Assembly (NCBI GenBank): GCA_050633585.1
Contig: JBOEGT010000002.1
Location: 1-64,000, forward strand
Source: CALKZN01 sp050633585
Lineage (GTDB): Bacteria > Pseudomonadota > Gammaproteobacteria > Arenicellales > Arenicellaceae
Reading direction: 5' to 3'
Length of the DNA: 64,000 nt
Position 1 is the first letter of the stretch. Each line of letters begins with the position of its first letter. Shown here piece by piece: positions 43,470 to 52,497 of this stretch. The notes beneath the pieces are model-generated. The model was not told the DNA's origin. It saw only the letters and a program-made list of their open reading frames with translations, and made no database searches. The position numbers and the translations under genes are program-made.

Positions 43470-44135
43470 ATGAAGCAACTCATGATGAGAGTTTTTGCCG
43501 TGCTTGGTGTTTTTGCTGTAGTCGTTATGTCTTATATGAATGTGAGTGCGATTGAAAATTATCATGATGCTAAAAAAGTATTTTGGGAGGAGCTTTACCC
43601 GAAAGGTTACACGCTGTATTGCCGAGCTAAAATTTCAAATGTGAGACGAAAAGACATTAATGTAGAGCATGTTTTTCCAATGGCTTGGGTGAAAAATAGT
43701 TTGCAATGCGGGACTCGCGATGAGTGTCGAAGAACGAGTGCTTTGTTTAATGAGATTGAATCGGATATGCACAATCTTTACCCGTCACTTTCTAAATTGA
43801 ATTATGCACGTCAAGCATACCGTTTTGGTGTGATTAAAGGCGAAGAGAGACGCTACGGAAAAACCTGTGATTTTGAAGTCAATAAACACATGCGGGTGGT
43901 AGAGCCGCGAGCGGAAGTCCGTGGTGAAATTGCACGCGCTATGTTTTATATGGAGGAGCGCTATGAATCGTTATTTTTATTTGAAAAGCAGGCTAATATT
44001 TTATTGAAATGGCATGCAAAGGACCCACCTTCTAAAGAAGAGAAGTGGCGAAATGACAAAATTGAAAGTATTCAAGGCAATCGTAACCCTTTTATAGATA
44101 ATCCAGAGTTAATTAAGCGACGCATTCAGAAGTAA
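43470..44135 (+). CDS. endA: Endonuclease I (EndA/NucM family), periplasmic or secreted
   Basis: 221 residues. Signal peptide (to about VSA, residue 27), then the Endonuclease_1 domain. The beta-beta-alpha metal motif NVEHVFPMAW and the DMHNLYPS segment are intact, with several cysteines likely in disulphides (YCRA, QCGTRDEC, KTCDF). A non-specific DNA/RNA-cleaving enzyme used for nutrient scavenging or DNA degradation. It sits 47 bp after the acyl-CoA ligase, though unrelated in function. Confidence 0.9.
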   Translation: MKQLMMRVFAVLGVFAVVVMSYMNVSAIENYHDAKKVFWEELYPKGYTLYCRAKISNVRRKDINVEHVFPMAWVKNSLQCGTRDECRRTSALFNEIESDMHNLYPSLSKLNYARQAYRFGVIKGEERRYGKTCDFEVNKHMRVVEPRAEVRGEIARAMFYMEERYESLFLFEKQANILLKWHAKDPPSKEEKWRNDKIESIQGNRNPFIDNPELIKRRIQK

Positions 44136-44180
44136 AACTTTTTAGACATTTATTAAAACTCCTTTAAGCGAGTTTTCACG

Positions 44181-45011
44181 GTGAACAATATGACGAATAA
44201 GCTATTCAAGAAGCCTTTTTTTACTAAAACGTGGTTAACAGCAACCGCTATGTCATTCGCAATAATGATGCCGACCTATACTTATGCTCAGTCACCAGAA
44301 GAGAAGGGTTTGTCCATTGCTAGTGAATCAGACCAAAGAGATACAGGGTGGGGTGATTCACAAGCAAAAATGAAAATGGTGTTGCGCAATAAAGCGGGTA
44401 AAGAAAGCTCAAGAGAAGTACGTCTGCGCAATTTAGAAGTTGAAGGAGATGGTGATAAGTCGGTGAGTATTTTTGATAAACCAGCTGATGTCAAAGGGAC
44501 TTCATTTTTGAGCCACACCCATGTCGTGAAAGCGGATGATCAATGGTTATACTTGCCCGCACTGAAACGCGTTAAGCGCATATCTTCTTCAAATAAGTCA
44601 GGGCCTTTTATGGGGAGTGAGTTTTCATACGAAGACCTGAGCTCTCAAGAGGTGGAAAAATATTCACATAAATATCTAGCGGATGAAGACATTGAAGGTC
44701 GTGCCGCCTTTAAACTTGAACAAATCCCAACCTATGCTAAATCAGGTTATAAAAAACGACATACCTGGATTGATCAAGAGCATTATTACCCAGTTAAGAT
44801 CGAGTTTTATGATCGAAAAGGCGCTTTGTTAAAGACACTAGAGTTTAAAAAATATGAGCAGTACTTAGGTCAGTATTGGCGTGCTGGGGAAATGCTGATG
44901 ACAAATCACCAAAACGGTAAATCTACGGATTTATTGTGGCAAGATTACCAGTTCAATAATGGCTTTAGTGATAGCGATTTCTCACAAGCGGCGTTAAAAC
45001 GAACGCGTTAA
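44181..45011 (+). CDS. LolA-like outer-membrane lipoprotein-sorting-family protein
   Basis: 276 residues. Signal peptide ending at TYA-QS, then a single beta domain of the LolA-like family annotated as outer membrane lipoprotein-sorting protein (landmarks LYLPALKRVKRISSS, FMGSEFSYED, WQDYQF). It is not LolA itself. Homologues usually sit beside an RND/MMPL exporter and an outer-membrane protein. Here the exporter is absent but a beta-barrel gene follows by 21 bp. Possible role: moving lipids or hydrophobic compounds across the periplasm. Start GTG 44181 or ATG 44190. Confidence 0.82.
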   Translation: MNNMTNKLFKKPFFTKTWLTATAMSFAIMMPTYTYAQSPEEKGLSIASESDQRDTGWGDSQAKMKMVLRNKAGKESSREVRLRNLEVEGDGDKSVSIFDKPADVKGTSFLSHTHVVKADDQWLYLPALKRVKRISSSNKSGPFMGSEFSYEDLSSQEVEKYSHKYLADEDIEGRAAFKLEQIPTYAKSGYKKRHTWIDQEHYYPVKIEFYDRKGALLKTLEFKKYEQYLGQYWRAGEMLMTNHQNGKSTDLLWQDYQFNNGFSDSDFSQAALKRTR

Positions 45012-45032
45012 ATCGTAACGATCAAGGTTGAT

Positions 45033-46229
45033 ATGTTATATCGAACACATCAGAGCAAGCTTCTTATTCAATCAACGCTCGTTATTGTTGGTTTTCTAAT
45101 TAGCCTATCAGCTCGGTCCGAATGGAGCCACGAACTGGAATTAGAGTATCGTTACTTTATTGATGAGCCGCAGTTTTCAGAGCAAGGTAGAAATGCAGCG
45201 GCAGTTATCTACAGGCCCGTATGGTCTATGACTTCAGAGTCAGGAAACTCCGTATATGATTTCCGTGGTGTTGCACGTTTTGATGAAAATGATGATGAAC
45301 GCAACTTGATTGATATCACCGAATTGTCATGGTTGTACGCCAAAAATGATTGGGAATTTAAGGTCGGTGTCAGCAAAGTTTTCTGGGGAGTGGCTGAGAC
45401 CCAACATTTGGTTGATGTGATTAATCAAACGGACTTTGTTGATGATATTAATGGTGAAAGTAAGTTAGGGCAACCATTGATACGAGTCTCTCGATTATCC
45501 GATTTTGGCGTGTTTGATGCGTTTATTTTACCGTATTTTCGAGAAAGAACGTTTGCGGGAGAAAAAGGCCGTTTACGGACTCAGCCTGTGGTGAATCATG
45601 ATTTAGTGGTTTATGAGTCGGATAAGGAGCAATCACATATTGATGTCGCGCTTCGGTGGTCTCATACCGTTGGTGTATTTGATATCGGTTTATCATATTT
45701 TGACGGGACTGGCAGAGATCCTGTTTTATCTATTTCAGATGATGGCCGCTTTTTGGTGCCCAGTTATATTCAAATTGAACAGTTTGGTTTGGATGTGCAA
45801 GCTACATTGGATGCTTGGTTGTTGAAGTTAGAAGCGATTGATCGTAAACCCTCAAGCGCATTTCCGAGCGAAAACTTTCAAGCGGCCGTTGGTGGGTTTG
45901 AGTATACATTCTTTGATATAGCGAGCTCTGGTGTTGATGTAGGTGTTGTTGGTGAGTATTCCTACGATAGTCGAGGGGATCAGTCATTTGCAGATGACTC
46001 AGCTTTTCTTGGTTTACGTTTCGCTTTGAATGATGAGCAATCTACTGATTTGCTGATTGGGTGTAGTGTTGATGGAGAGTTATGTTCCGCCGAAGGATCA
46101 AGGCGTATTGGTGAGTCTTTCAAGATATCATTAAGAGCGAATACTTTTTCAGGAATTGAAGAAAGCAGCCAACTTGCGTCGCAAAGACAAGATGATTTTT
46201 TGCAGTTAAGTTTGGCATATTTCTTTTAA
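45033..46229 (+). CDS. Outer-membrane beta-barrel protein, partner of the LolA-like protein
   Basis: 398 residues. Signal-like N-terminus (to about ARS, residue 28), then many amphipathic beta strands and a C-terminal aromatic ending YFF that fits a BAM-inserted barrel. The sequence around GVSKVFWGVAETQHLVDVINQTDF recalls DUF1302- or alginate-export-type porins, but I cannot place it firmly. Position suggests that it works with the upstream LolA-like protein and the downstream MCE-like lipoprotein. Confidence 0.7.
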   Translation: MLYRTHQSKLLIQSTLVIVGFLISLSARSEWSHELELEYRYFIDEPQFSEQGRNAAAVIYRPVWSMTSESGNSVYDFRGVARFDENDDERNLIDITELSWLYAKNDWEFKVGVSKVFWGVAETQHLVDVINQTDFVDDINGESKLGQPLIRVSRLSDFGVFDAFILPYFRERTFAGEKGRLRTQPVVNHDLVVYESDKEQSHIDVALRWSHTVGVFDIGLSYFDGTGRDPVLSISDDGRFLVPSYIQIEQFGLDVQATLDAWLLKLEAIDRKPSSAFPSENFQAAVGGFEYTFFDIASSGVDVGVVGEYSYDSRGDQSFADDSAFLGLRFALNDEQSTDLLIGCSVDGELCSAEGSRRIGESFKISLRANTFSGIEESSQLASQRQDDFLQLSLAYFF

Positions 46230-46307
46230 TCGTTCTTTTAATTCCTATATAAGGATTATGTGTCGTTAAAAATAAACGAATTTAATAGTAAATTGAGGTG
46301 AGAAGTT

Positions 46308-47192
46308 ATGCGAGTATTCCTAGTGATTTTATCAATGTCATTGTTGGCTGCTTGTGGATCAGATATGCAAGTGACGGCAACTTTGAATGCTACTCAAGAT
46401 GTTCAATCAGGTGATGCTGTATTTTTGGCTCAAGAAGTGGTTGGTGAAGTCGTTGATGTGGAACAGCGGGGAGCTAAAACTCTATTGAAGATTGAGTTGA
46501 ATAATGCGGGGGAGAGTTCGGTGATGCAAAATGCGGCGATTGTTGTGAATCGTTTAAAAGCCAATGCGCCGATAGAGATTTATAACAAGCATAAAGAAGA
46601 AGCCTTGATTCAAAACGGTGGGGAGTTAACGGGTTTGAATAGTATGTTTCAGTTAGGTGCATGGATGGTGGGAGATTCATTGAGTGCTGGCAACGAAAGC
46701 TTGTCGAGCTATGTTGACGCTTTCCAACGTTATTTGCAGGGTGATCAATTTCAGCAAGACAAAAGGGCGTTGCAAGATAGTGTGAAGCAACTTGGTCAAG
46801 AGGCGCAAGGTATGGCCGAGGCATTGACTGAAGAAGTGAAGAAGGCAACGAATGATTTAAGTTTGCTCGAAGAGCAAGCGGCTCAAACCGTTGAGCAAGT
46901 AGGGGACGAGCTAGTTCCTGTGATTGATGAGTTGTCTAAAAGTAGTCAAGCTATTTCAGATGAGTTAACAAAGTTCACTCAAAATATTGAAAGTCAGACT
47001 TCTGAAGGCAAGGAGTTGGGAGCAACGATTCTATCCAGCTTGTTGGAAACCTTAGAAAAGGTGAATAATAGTATTGAGCCTTCTGTAAAGCAGGGTGTGA
47101 ATGAAGTAGACGAGAAGGTCTTGCCCAAAGCTGTTGATCCGGTTGCCGGCCCTGAAACCATGGTTCCCTCAAAAGAGGAGCTGACGAAGTAA
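46308..47192 (+). CDS. Lipoprotein with MCE/MlaD-like domain and coiled coil
   Basis: 294 residues. Signal peptide with lipobox LAAC (Cys16). Residues about 20-100 resemble a minimal MCE fold (VTATLNATQDVQSGDAVFLAQEVVGEVVDV), the domain of lipid-transfer proteins such as MlaD and PqiB. Residues 130-280 are a long heptad-rich helix typical of MCE coiled-coil tubes. With the two genes before it, this suggests an envelope lipid-handling set. No ABC permease or ATPase is nearby. A terminator follows at 47212-47238. Confidence 0.7.
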   Translation: MRVFLVILSMSLLAACGSDMQVTATLNATQDVQSGDAVFLAQEVVGEVVDVEQRGAKTLLKIELNNAGESSVMQNAAIVVNRLKANAPIEIYNKHKEEALIQNGGELTGLNSMFQLGAWMVGDSLSAGNESLSSYVDAFQRYLQGDQFQQDKRALQDSVKQLGQEAQGMAEALTEEVKKATNDLSLLEEQAAQTVEQVGDELVPVIDELSKSSQAISDELTKFTQNIESQTSEGKELGATILSSLLETLEKVNNSIEPSVKQGVNEVDEKVLPKAVDPVAGPETMVPSKEELTK

Positions 47193-47211
47193 AAAGATTT
47201 ATGTCTTTCTT

Positions 47212-47238
47212 AAAAGGCGGCAACTTGCCGCCTTTTTT
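47212..47238 (+). terminator. Intrinsic terminator after the MCE-like gene
   Basis: An A-run, stem GGCGGC/GCCGCC with loop AACTT, then a T-run. The next 213 bp to 47451 hold no gene. Confidence 0.88.
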
Positions 47239-47451
47239 ATTGGTCTTGAATGAACCTCAATGTTTTGGTTTTGTGTGATGTAGTGAAATAAAATAGCCTT
47301 CAAAGCACGACTCTCTAGTAAATTTACGTTAAAACAGTGGAAGTTAACAATTGTTTACGGCTGAGTCATGGTCCTAAGCTGAACGTGTTACAGCGTTGTG
47401 AAAGAATGTTCTCTCTTAAATAATTACAATACGATTTAGGGGAATTTTAAA

Positions 47452-48591
47452 ATGGATCAAATTTTATCAAATATTACAAATGTGATCGGTGAAGATCTTT
47501 TGCATGCTGTCATGGGGCTGGTCATTCTGATTGTCGGGTTGTTGGTGGCTAAATTTATTGGTGGTATTTTGGCGAAAGGGCTGAAGAAAATTAGCTTTCT
47601 AGAAAAAGCGAATTTAATTGCTCCGTTAATCTCTCTTGTAAAAGCCGTGTTAACCATTTTTGTGTTAATGGCTGTTTTACAGCATTTTGGTTTGACGGAT
47701 GTTTTACAACCATTACAAGATATGGTGAGGAAATTTTTAGCTGCGGTACCGAATATTATTGGTGCGGGCGTTATTGCTTATGCGGGTTGGGTAATTGCAA
47801 AAATTGTATCTGAATTAGTCGGCGTCGCTTTAGGTAAAGCCGATGAGCAAATTGCGCTTCGCACTGGAAATAATGATCTAAAAGTATCTAAGTTTGGTAG
47901 TGCATTTATCTTTGGCGGCATTCTTTTGCCGATTATTGTAGCCGCATTGGGTGTCTTGAATATTGCGGCAATCTCAGAGCCAGCAACTGCCATGATCAAA
48001 GAGTTAATGGGAGCTGTGCCGAATATTGTTGCAGCAGGAATCATTTTGTTAGTCACGTACTTTGTTGCTAAGTTCGTAGTGTATATGTTGACAGGTTTAT
48101 TGGATGGAATGAATATTGATGCGCTTCCTGAAAAGTTGGGTGCTAATGGCATGTTCAATGAATCTTTTACGCCGACGAAACTAGTTGGAGGGACCATTAT
48201 GTTCTTTTCAATGCTGGCAGCATCAACAGCAGCAGTTGATCGTTTAGGTATTGATGTGATTTCAAATATTTTTGCTAAAGTTCTTGAATTTGGTGGAGGT
48301 ATTTTAGTCGGTGGAGTGATTCTGATTATTGGTAACTTCCTCGGGTCTTTAGCGCATCGCAAGCTTTCAGAGAACGGCAGTGCGGGTATTGCTAATATTG
48401 CGAGATTTGCGATTTTAGGTTTGGTGCTAGCGATGGGGCTTCGTCAAATGGGCTTAGCTGATAATATTGTGAATATGGCCTTTGGTTTTACGATTGGTGC
48501 GGTTGCTGTTGCAGGAGCGTTGGCTTTTGGCTTGGGTGGCAGAGATGCGGCTAAAGAAGTGGCAGACCGTTGGGCTAAGAAAGTCGGTTAA
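47452..48591 (+). CDS. MscS-related channel-like protein with conserved TM-helix repeats
   Basis: 379 residues with about ten hydrophobic segments arranged as repeats, two of them carrying AAVPNIIGAGVIAY and GAVPNIVAAGIIL. The C-terminus AFGLGGRDAAKEVADRW is a recurrent ending of this family, annotated as mechanosensitive ion channel/TM-helix protein. The MscS beta domain is absent, so gating may differ. Monocistronic, with the AGGGG-type site GGGGAA before the ATG and a strong terminator after. Confidence 0.82.
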   Translation: MDQILSNITNVIGEDLLHAVMGLVILIVGLLVAKFIGGILAKGLKKISFLEKANLIAPLISLVKAVLTIFVLMAVLQHFGLTDVLQPLQDMVRKFLAAVPNIIGAGVIAYAGWVIAKIVSELVGVALGKADEQIALRTGNNDLKVSKFGSAFIFGGILLPIIVAALGVLNIAAISEPATAMIKELMGAVPNIVAAGIILLVTYFVAKFVVYMLTGLLDGMNIDALPEKLGANGMFNESFTPTKLVGGTIMFFSMLAASTAAVDRLGIDVISNIFAKVLEFGGGILVGGVILIIGNFLGSLAHRKLSENGSAGIANIARFAILGLVLAMGLRQMGLADNIVNMAFGFTIGAVAVAGALAFGLGGRDAAKEVADRWAKKVG

Positions 48592-48635
48592 TTCAGGCGA
48601 TAAGACCGTCTTCTAAAGAAGACGACAGTTTTAAT

Positions 48636-48672
48636 AAAGTGGCATATACGATGTTGTATATGCCACTTTTTT
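48636..48672. terminator. Bidirectional terminator
   Basis: A perfect 14-bp stem (AAAGTGGCATATAC/GTATATGCCACTTT), loop GATGTT, T-run. It serves the channel gene and the convergent flavin-reductase gene. Confidence 0.92.
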
Positions 48673-48702
48673 ATATCGACTTTTAGAGTAATCGATGATG
48701 TT

Positions 48703-49314
48703 TTATGTGGGCCTTTCCACGGTGAAAGCCGGGTGGATGGCGGTGTAATCATTGCCTCCGAGTCGCGCTAGTGGGTTTAAGGCATTGGCATTAACGTGAG
48801 TTCGCTTGCCATCGTTTGTGATGATGCTATCGCAAATATAGGCGCTTTGTATTTCTCCGAACACTAATGACATGGGTTTGTTTCCAATTTCTTGGATGTC
48901 AAATAATGTGCATGCAAAGGCTATTTTTGCTTGGCTAATGCGCGGTAAATTGAAGTGCTCTATCGTTTGAGTGGATAAACCGATGTTCTCTACTTCAGAT
49001 TCACCGTAAGGCAGGGGAGCGGCACTTTGGTTCAGCTCGCTCACTAGCTCCGCTTGAGCAATGTGTATGACAAACTCCTTGCGTGCCTGAATATTTTTTA
49101 ATGTATCTTTACTGTCGTCATCGGCTTTTTTGCCGACAGAGAACATCAGTAAAGCAGGATCACTGGCAACCGCCGTGAAATAAGAGAATGGAGCAACGTT
49201 AAAATTGCCAGAGTCATTTTCTGATAACACCCAGGCGATGGGCCTAGGGATAACGGTTTGAATCATTGTGTGATAAACCTGATTCGGAGATAAGTTTGTA
49301 AAGTCTAAGTGCAT
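48703..49314 (-). CDS. Flavin reductase family protein (FMN-binding split barrel)
   Basis: 203 residues. The flavin-reductase-like domain is clear: VIPRPIAWV, NVAPFSYFTAVASDPALLMFSVG, DTLKNIQARKEFVIH. It probably reduces or carries FMN with NAD(P)H as donor. The substrate or partner oxygenase is not evident from neighbours. Monocistronic, divergent from the rpsF operon. Confidence 0.88.
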   Translation of the reverse strand: MHLDFTNLSPNQVYHTMIQTVIPRPIAWVLSENDSGNFNVAPFSYFTAVASDPALLMFSVGKKADDDSKDTLKNIQARKEFVIHIAQAELVSELNQSAAPLPYGESEVENIGLSTQTIEHFNLPRISQAKIAFACTLFDIQEIGNKPMSLVFGEIQSAYICDSIITNDGKRTHVNANALNPLARLGGNDYTAIHPAFTVERPT

Positions 49315-49462
49315 GATGAAGAGGGCTTGTTTATTCTGGTTAACGTTGAGCGAAAGTATTTTAGTAATGCCAATAATAGAGTTTTTGTGTGAAAGTTTAA
49401 CTCGACGGTATTTTTTATTGTGAATAATGGTTTTACAGATATTGAGAAGTAGGGATTGATAG

Positions 49463-49490
49463 TTGTTTTTCCTGTGTTTTGATGTACAAT
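49463..49490 (+). promoter_or_regulatory. Probable sigma-70 promoter of the rpsF operon
   Basis: TTGTTT (49463-49468), 16-bp spacer, TACAAT (49485-49490). It places the transcript start just at the leader hairpin 49498-49514. The 315-bp gap 49315-49629 holds this promoter and leader and no gene. Confidence 0.6.
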
Positions 49491-49497
49491 CCGCGCT

Positions 49498-49514
49498 CCA
49501 CGCCGTCTGCGTGG
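49498..49514 (+). promoter_or_regulatory. rpsF leader hairpin, possible S6:S18 autoregulatory site
   Basis: Stem CCACGC/GCGTGG with loop CGTCT at the very 5' end of the predicted mRNA. In many bacteria a hairpin with an exposed CCG in the rpsF leader binds the S6:S18 complex; here CCG spans 49503-49505 at the stem-loop junction. The assignment is by analogy. Confidence 0.45.
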
Positions 49515-49629
49515 GAAGTATGTCAGTATTCTTTCATTAAATGAAGGGGTGCTTACTCCTTGTTTTACTGCAAGTCAAAATGAGTGCAGAAAACTTTATA
49601 TCCGTAAGGGGAACTCAAAAGAGATAACT

Positions 49630-50121
49630 ATGAGACATTTTGAAATTATATTTTTGGTCCATCCAGACCAAGGTGACCAAGTTAGCGCCATGGTTGAGCG
49701 TTACACAAAGGTTGTTGAAGACGCTAAAGGCGCTGTTCACCGTGTTGAAGATTGGGGCCGTCGCCGTTTAGCCTACACAATCGACAAAGTGCATAAAGCT
49801 CACTATGTGTTGATGAATATTGAAGTTGATCAAGCGACACTTCAAGAGATTGAAAACTTATTCCGATTCAATGATGCGATTATTCGTAGCCTAACATTGA
49901 AGATGAAATCTGCAGTGACTGAAAAATCAGTGATGTTGGCATCAGTTGAAGATGAACGACAAAAAGAAGCAGAGCGTGACGCAGCTCGCGCAGCTGAAGC
50001 GGCAGAGACTGAAGCAGCAGAAGCGAAAGCGACTGAAGAAAAAGCAGCTAAGGCAGCTGAAGCAGAAAAAACAGCTGAAGCAGAAAGTGCAACTGAAGCA
50101 AAATCTGAGGAGGAAGAATAA
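49630..50121 (+). CDS. rpsF: 30S ribosomal protein S6
   Basis: 163 residues. The normal S6 fold occupies residues 1-100 (MRHFEIIFLVHP, RRRLAYTIDK, YVLMNIE). It is followed by a long Ala/Glu/Lys-rich tail (about 108-163) ending in EEEE, longer than E. coli S6 even with its added glutamates. The frame is open upstream to 49549, but ATG 49630 is the family start. It ends one base into the rpsR start. It pairs with S18 in the 30S platform. Confidence 0.96.
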   Translation: MRHFEIIFLVHPDQGDQVSAMVERYTKVVEDAKGAVHRVEDWGRRRLAYTIDKVHKAHYVLMNIEVDQATLQEIENLFRFNDAIIRSLTLKMKSAVTEKSVMLASVEDERQKEAERDAARAAEAAETEAAEAKATEEKAAKAAEAEKTAEAESATEAKSEEEE

Positions 50122-50390
50122 TGGCTCGTAAGCAACAGAAAGGTAAACGTCGTCCTAGTAATTTCCGCCGTTTCACTCGTGCACGTTACTGTAAATTCAC
50201 AGCAGCTAACGTTGAAGAAATTGATTATAAAGATCTTGTTACGTTGAAAGAGTATGTCTCTGAAGCGGGCAAAATCATTTCCAGCCGTAATACAGGTACA
50301 AAAGCTCGCTACCAACGTCAGTTGACGACGGCGATTAAACGAGCACGTTTTTTAGCGTTGTTGCCTTATACTGACGGCCACAAATCATAG
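50121..50390 (+). CDS. rpsR: 30S ribosomal protein S18
   Basis: 89 residues, full length, with the family phrases YCKFTA, DLVTLKEYVSEAGKI, TGTKARYQRQL and AIKRARFLALLPY. ATG shares one base with the rpsF stop (TAATG), and GAGGAGG lies in the end of rpsF, so translation is coupled. No priB lies between rpsF and rpsR, unlike in E. coli. Confidence 0.97.
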   Translation: MARKQQKGKRRPSNFRRFTRARYCKFTAANVEEIDYKDLVTLKEYVSEAGKIISSRNTGTKARYQRQLTTAIKRARFLALLPYTDGHKS

Positions 50391-50399
50391 GAGGCAGTG

Positions 50400-50846
50400 A
50401 TGCAAATTATTTTGTTAGAAAATGTCGCCAATATTGGTAAATTAGGCGACTTAGTGAATGTTAAAGCTGGCTATGCTCGTAACTACCTTGTTCCTCAAGG
50501 AAAAGCGACAGTAGCGACTGAAGACAACATTGCTAAATTTGAAGAACGTCGTGCAGAACTTGAAAAATTATCAGCTGATAAATTACAAGCTTCTCAAGCC
50601 CGTGCTAAAGATTTTGAAGGCCAAACGATTGAGATAGCTTCACGTGCAAGTGAAGAAGGTAAATTGTTTGGTTCAGTAGGTGTTTTTGAAATTGCAGAAG
50701 CATTTACGGCGAAAGGCTTGGAATTGAACAAGTCAGAAGTTCGTTTGCCTGAAGGTCCATTAAAAGACTTAGGCGAGCATGAGGTTGAAATTGCCGTTCA
50801 TACGGAAGTGAGTTTCAATGTCACTGTGAATATTATTGCGGAGTAA
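50400..50846 (+). CDS. rplI: 50S ribosomal protein L9
   Basis: 148 residues, normal two-domain L9: N-terminal RNA-binding domain (MQIILLENVANIGKLGDLVNVK), connecting helix, C-terminal domain (LFGSVG, HTEVSFNVTV). AGGAGG 5 nt before ATG 50400 fixes the start; GTG 50397 is too close. It ends the operon, with a strong terminator after. Confidence 0.97.
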   Translation: MQIILLENVANIGKLGDLVNVKAGYARNYLVPQGKATVATEDNIAKFEERRAELEKLSADKLQASQARAKDFEGQTIEIASRASEEGKLFGSVGVFEIAEAFTAKGLELNKSEVRLPEGPLKDLGEHEVEIAVHTEVSFNVTVNIIAE

Positions 50847-50874
50847 GGCTGATAGCATTACTGCAAGATAAGAT

Positions 50875-50904
50875 AAAAAGCGAGGCAGATGCCTCGCTTT
50901 TTTT
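50875..50904 (+). terminator. Intrinsic terminator of the rpsF-rpsR-rplI operon
   Basis: An A-run, stem GCGAGGC/GCCTCGC with loop AGAT, T-run. Beyond it, 50905-51111 holds a small palindrome CTATAA-TG-TTATAG (50992-51005) that may be part of the dnaB promoter. Confidence 0.93.
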
Positions 50905-51111
50905 ATGCCTTAAGTATTTCAAACTAGCCGTTCTTTTAGGGTTGGTGGCTTTTCTTCGATCTCTATTTTCAATGCATGTTTATAGAGAAATCTATAATGT
51001 TATAGTATAAGATTATCGGCTTACGCAAAGCCTCATGAGTAAAACGTTATGTACTCATTAGTGCTAAGTAAGCTTACATACTTCTGAAACCTTTAAGCTG
51101 ATTTTTTCACT

Positions 51112-52485
51112 GTGAATGACAATCTAACACTTCCACCACAAGCAATCGATGCCGAGCAGTCTCTGTTAGGTTCACTGATGTTAGATAGCCATATTATTGA
51201 TGAGGTGGAATCAGAAATTGAGGGCCGAGACTTTTATCGATCTGATCATCAAAAAGTGTTTAATGCGATTCAAACACTATCAAAGCGTGATGAAGCGATT
51301 GATGTAATCACTGTCTCTGAAGAGTTAGAAAAAAGCGGTAAGCTCAAAGAAATAGGTGGCTTAGCGTACTTGAGCTCTCTTGCCAAGAATACACCGAACT
51401 CAGGCAATGTCGTTTCATATGCAAAAATCGTACGTGAAAATGCGATTTTGCGACGACTTATCGAAACATCCAATGACATCATTGAAAAGTCTTATCACCC
51501 AGATGGCGATAAATATGATGCTATCTTGGACTATGCGGAACAGCGAATTCTTGAGATCAAGAACCAAGAGGGAAAAACAGACGATGGCTTTGAAAAGCTT
51601 GATAGTTTGTTATCGCAATCCATGGATAAAATTGAAGAGCTTTTTGAAACACAGGAATTGATTACAGGGATTCCGACGGGGTTCAACAGATTGGACGAAC
51701 TGACCACGGGGCTTCATGGAGGAGAACTCGTTGTGGTTGCTGGGCGTCCTTCTATGGGAAAAACGACATTTTCAATGAATATTGTTGAAAATGCTGTGAT
51801 GAAAAAAGGTGTTGCAGCCGCAATTTTTAGCTTGGAAATGCCGTCAGTGCAAATTGCCACACGGATGTTGTCTTCATTGAGTCGAATCAACTCTCGTAAA
51901 TTGAGAACGGGACAGTTAAAGCAGTCCGATTGGAATAAGCTGACTGGGACCATGATGATGTTGCAAGATAAGCCCATTTATGTGGATGACACGCCGGGCA
52001 TCACTGTGATGGAGATGCGTAGCCGTGCACGTCGTTTGGCGGCAAAACATGAAGATGGTCTGGGTGTCATTGTGATTGATTATCTGCAGTTAATGCAAGG
52101 TGATGGCAATAGCGAGAACCGTGTCAATGAAATCTCTGCGATGACACGTGGTTTGAAAGGCTTAGCGATTGAGTTGGATGTGCCTGTGATTGTTCTATCT
52201 CAGCTTAATCGTGGCTTGGAGCAACGACCGGATAAACGTCCGATTATGTCCGATTTGCGTGAATCAGGAGCGATTGAGCAAGATGCTGATTTGATTTTGT
52301 TTGTGTACCGTGACGAAGTGTATAACAAAGATCAAGAAGACAACAAAGGCAAAGCTGAAGTCATTATTGGTAAGCAGCGTAATGGTCCCATTGATAAAGT
52401 GATGTTGAAATTTTTGGGTGAATATACGCGCTTTGAGAATTTCTCTGCTCATGATGGAACGGTTCCAATCACGGGTGGCGAATAA
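51112..52485 (+). CDS. dnaB: Replicative DNA helicase DnaB
   Basis: 457 residues. The N-terminal domain (PPQAIDAEQSLLGSLMLD onward) and RecA-like motor are complete: Walker A GRPSMGKT, Walker B VIVIDYLQLMQG, the arginine-rich LSQLNRGLEQRPDKRP and SDLRESGAIEQDAD. It unwinds DNA at the fork, loaded by a DnaC/DciA-type partner not seen here. Start is GTG 51112. No intein. alr follows after 12 bp. Confidence 0.97.
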   Translation: MNDNLTLPPQAIDAEQSLLGSLMLDSHIIDEVESEIEGRDFYRSDHQKVFNAIQTLSKRDEAIDVITVSEELEKSGKLKEIGGLAYLSSLAKNTPNSGNVVSYAKIVRENAILRRLIETSNDIIEKSYHPDGDKYDAILDYAEQRILEIKNQEGKTDDGFEKLDSLLSQSMDKIEELFETQELITGIPTGFNRLDELTTGLHGGELVVVAGRPSMGKTTFSMNIVENAVMKKGVAAAIFSLEMPSVQIATRMLSSLSRINSRKLRTGQLKQSDWNKLTGTMMMLQDKPIYVDDTPGITVMEMRSRARRLAAKHEDGLGVIVIDYLQLMQGDGNSENRVNEISAMTRGLKGLAIELDVPVIVLSQLNRGLEQRPDKRPIMSDLRESGAIEQDADLILFVYRDEVYNKDQEDNKGKAEVIIGKQRNGPIDKVMLKFLGEYTRFENFSAHDGTVPITGGE

Positions 52486-52497
52486 ACTCTGACGAGA

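Noticed and set aside
44133..44165. TAAAACTTTTT at the end of endA as a sixth ECF promoter
   Set aside because: The 11-mer matches the shared -35 element, but no CGTT occurs at the fixed distance; the gene behind it is unrelated to the fibre locus.
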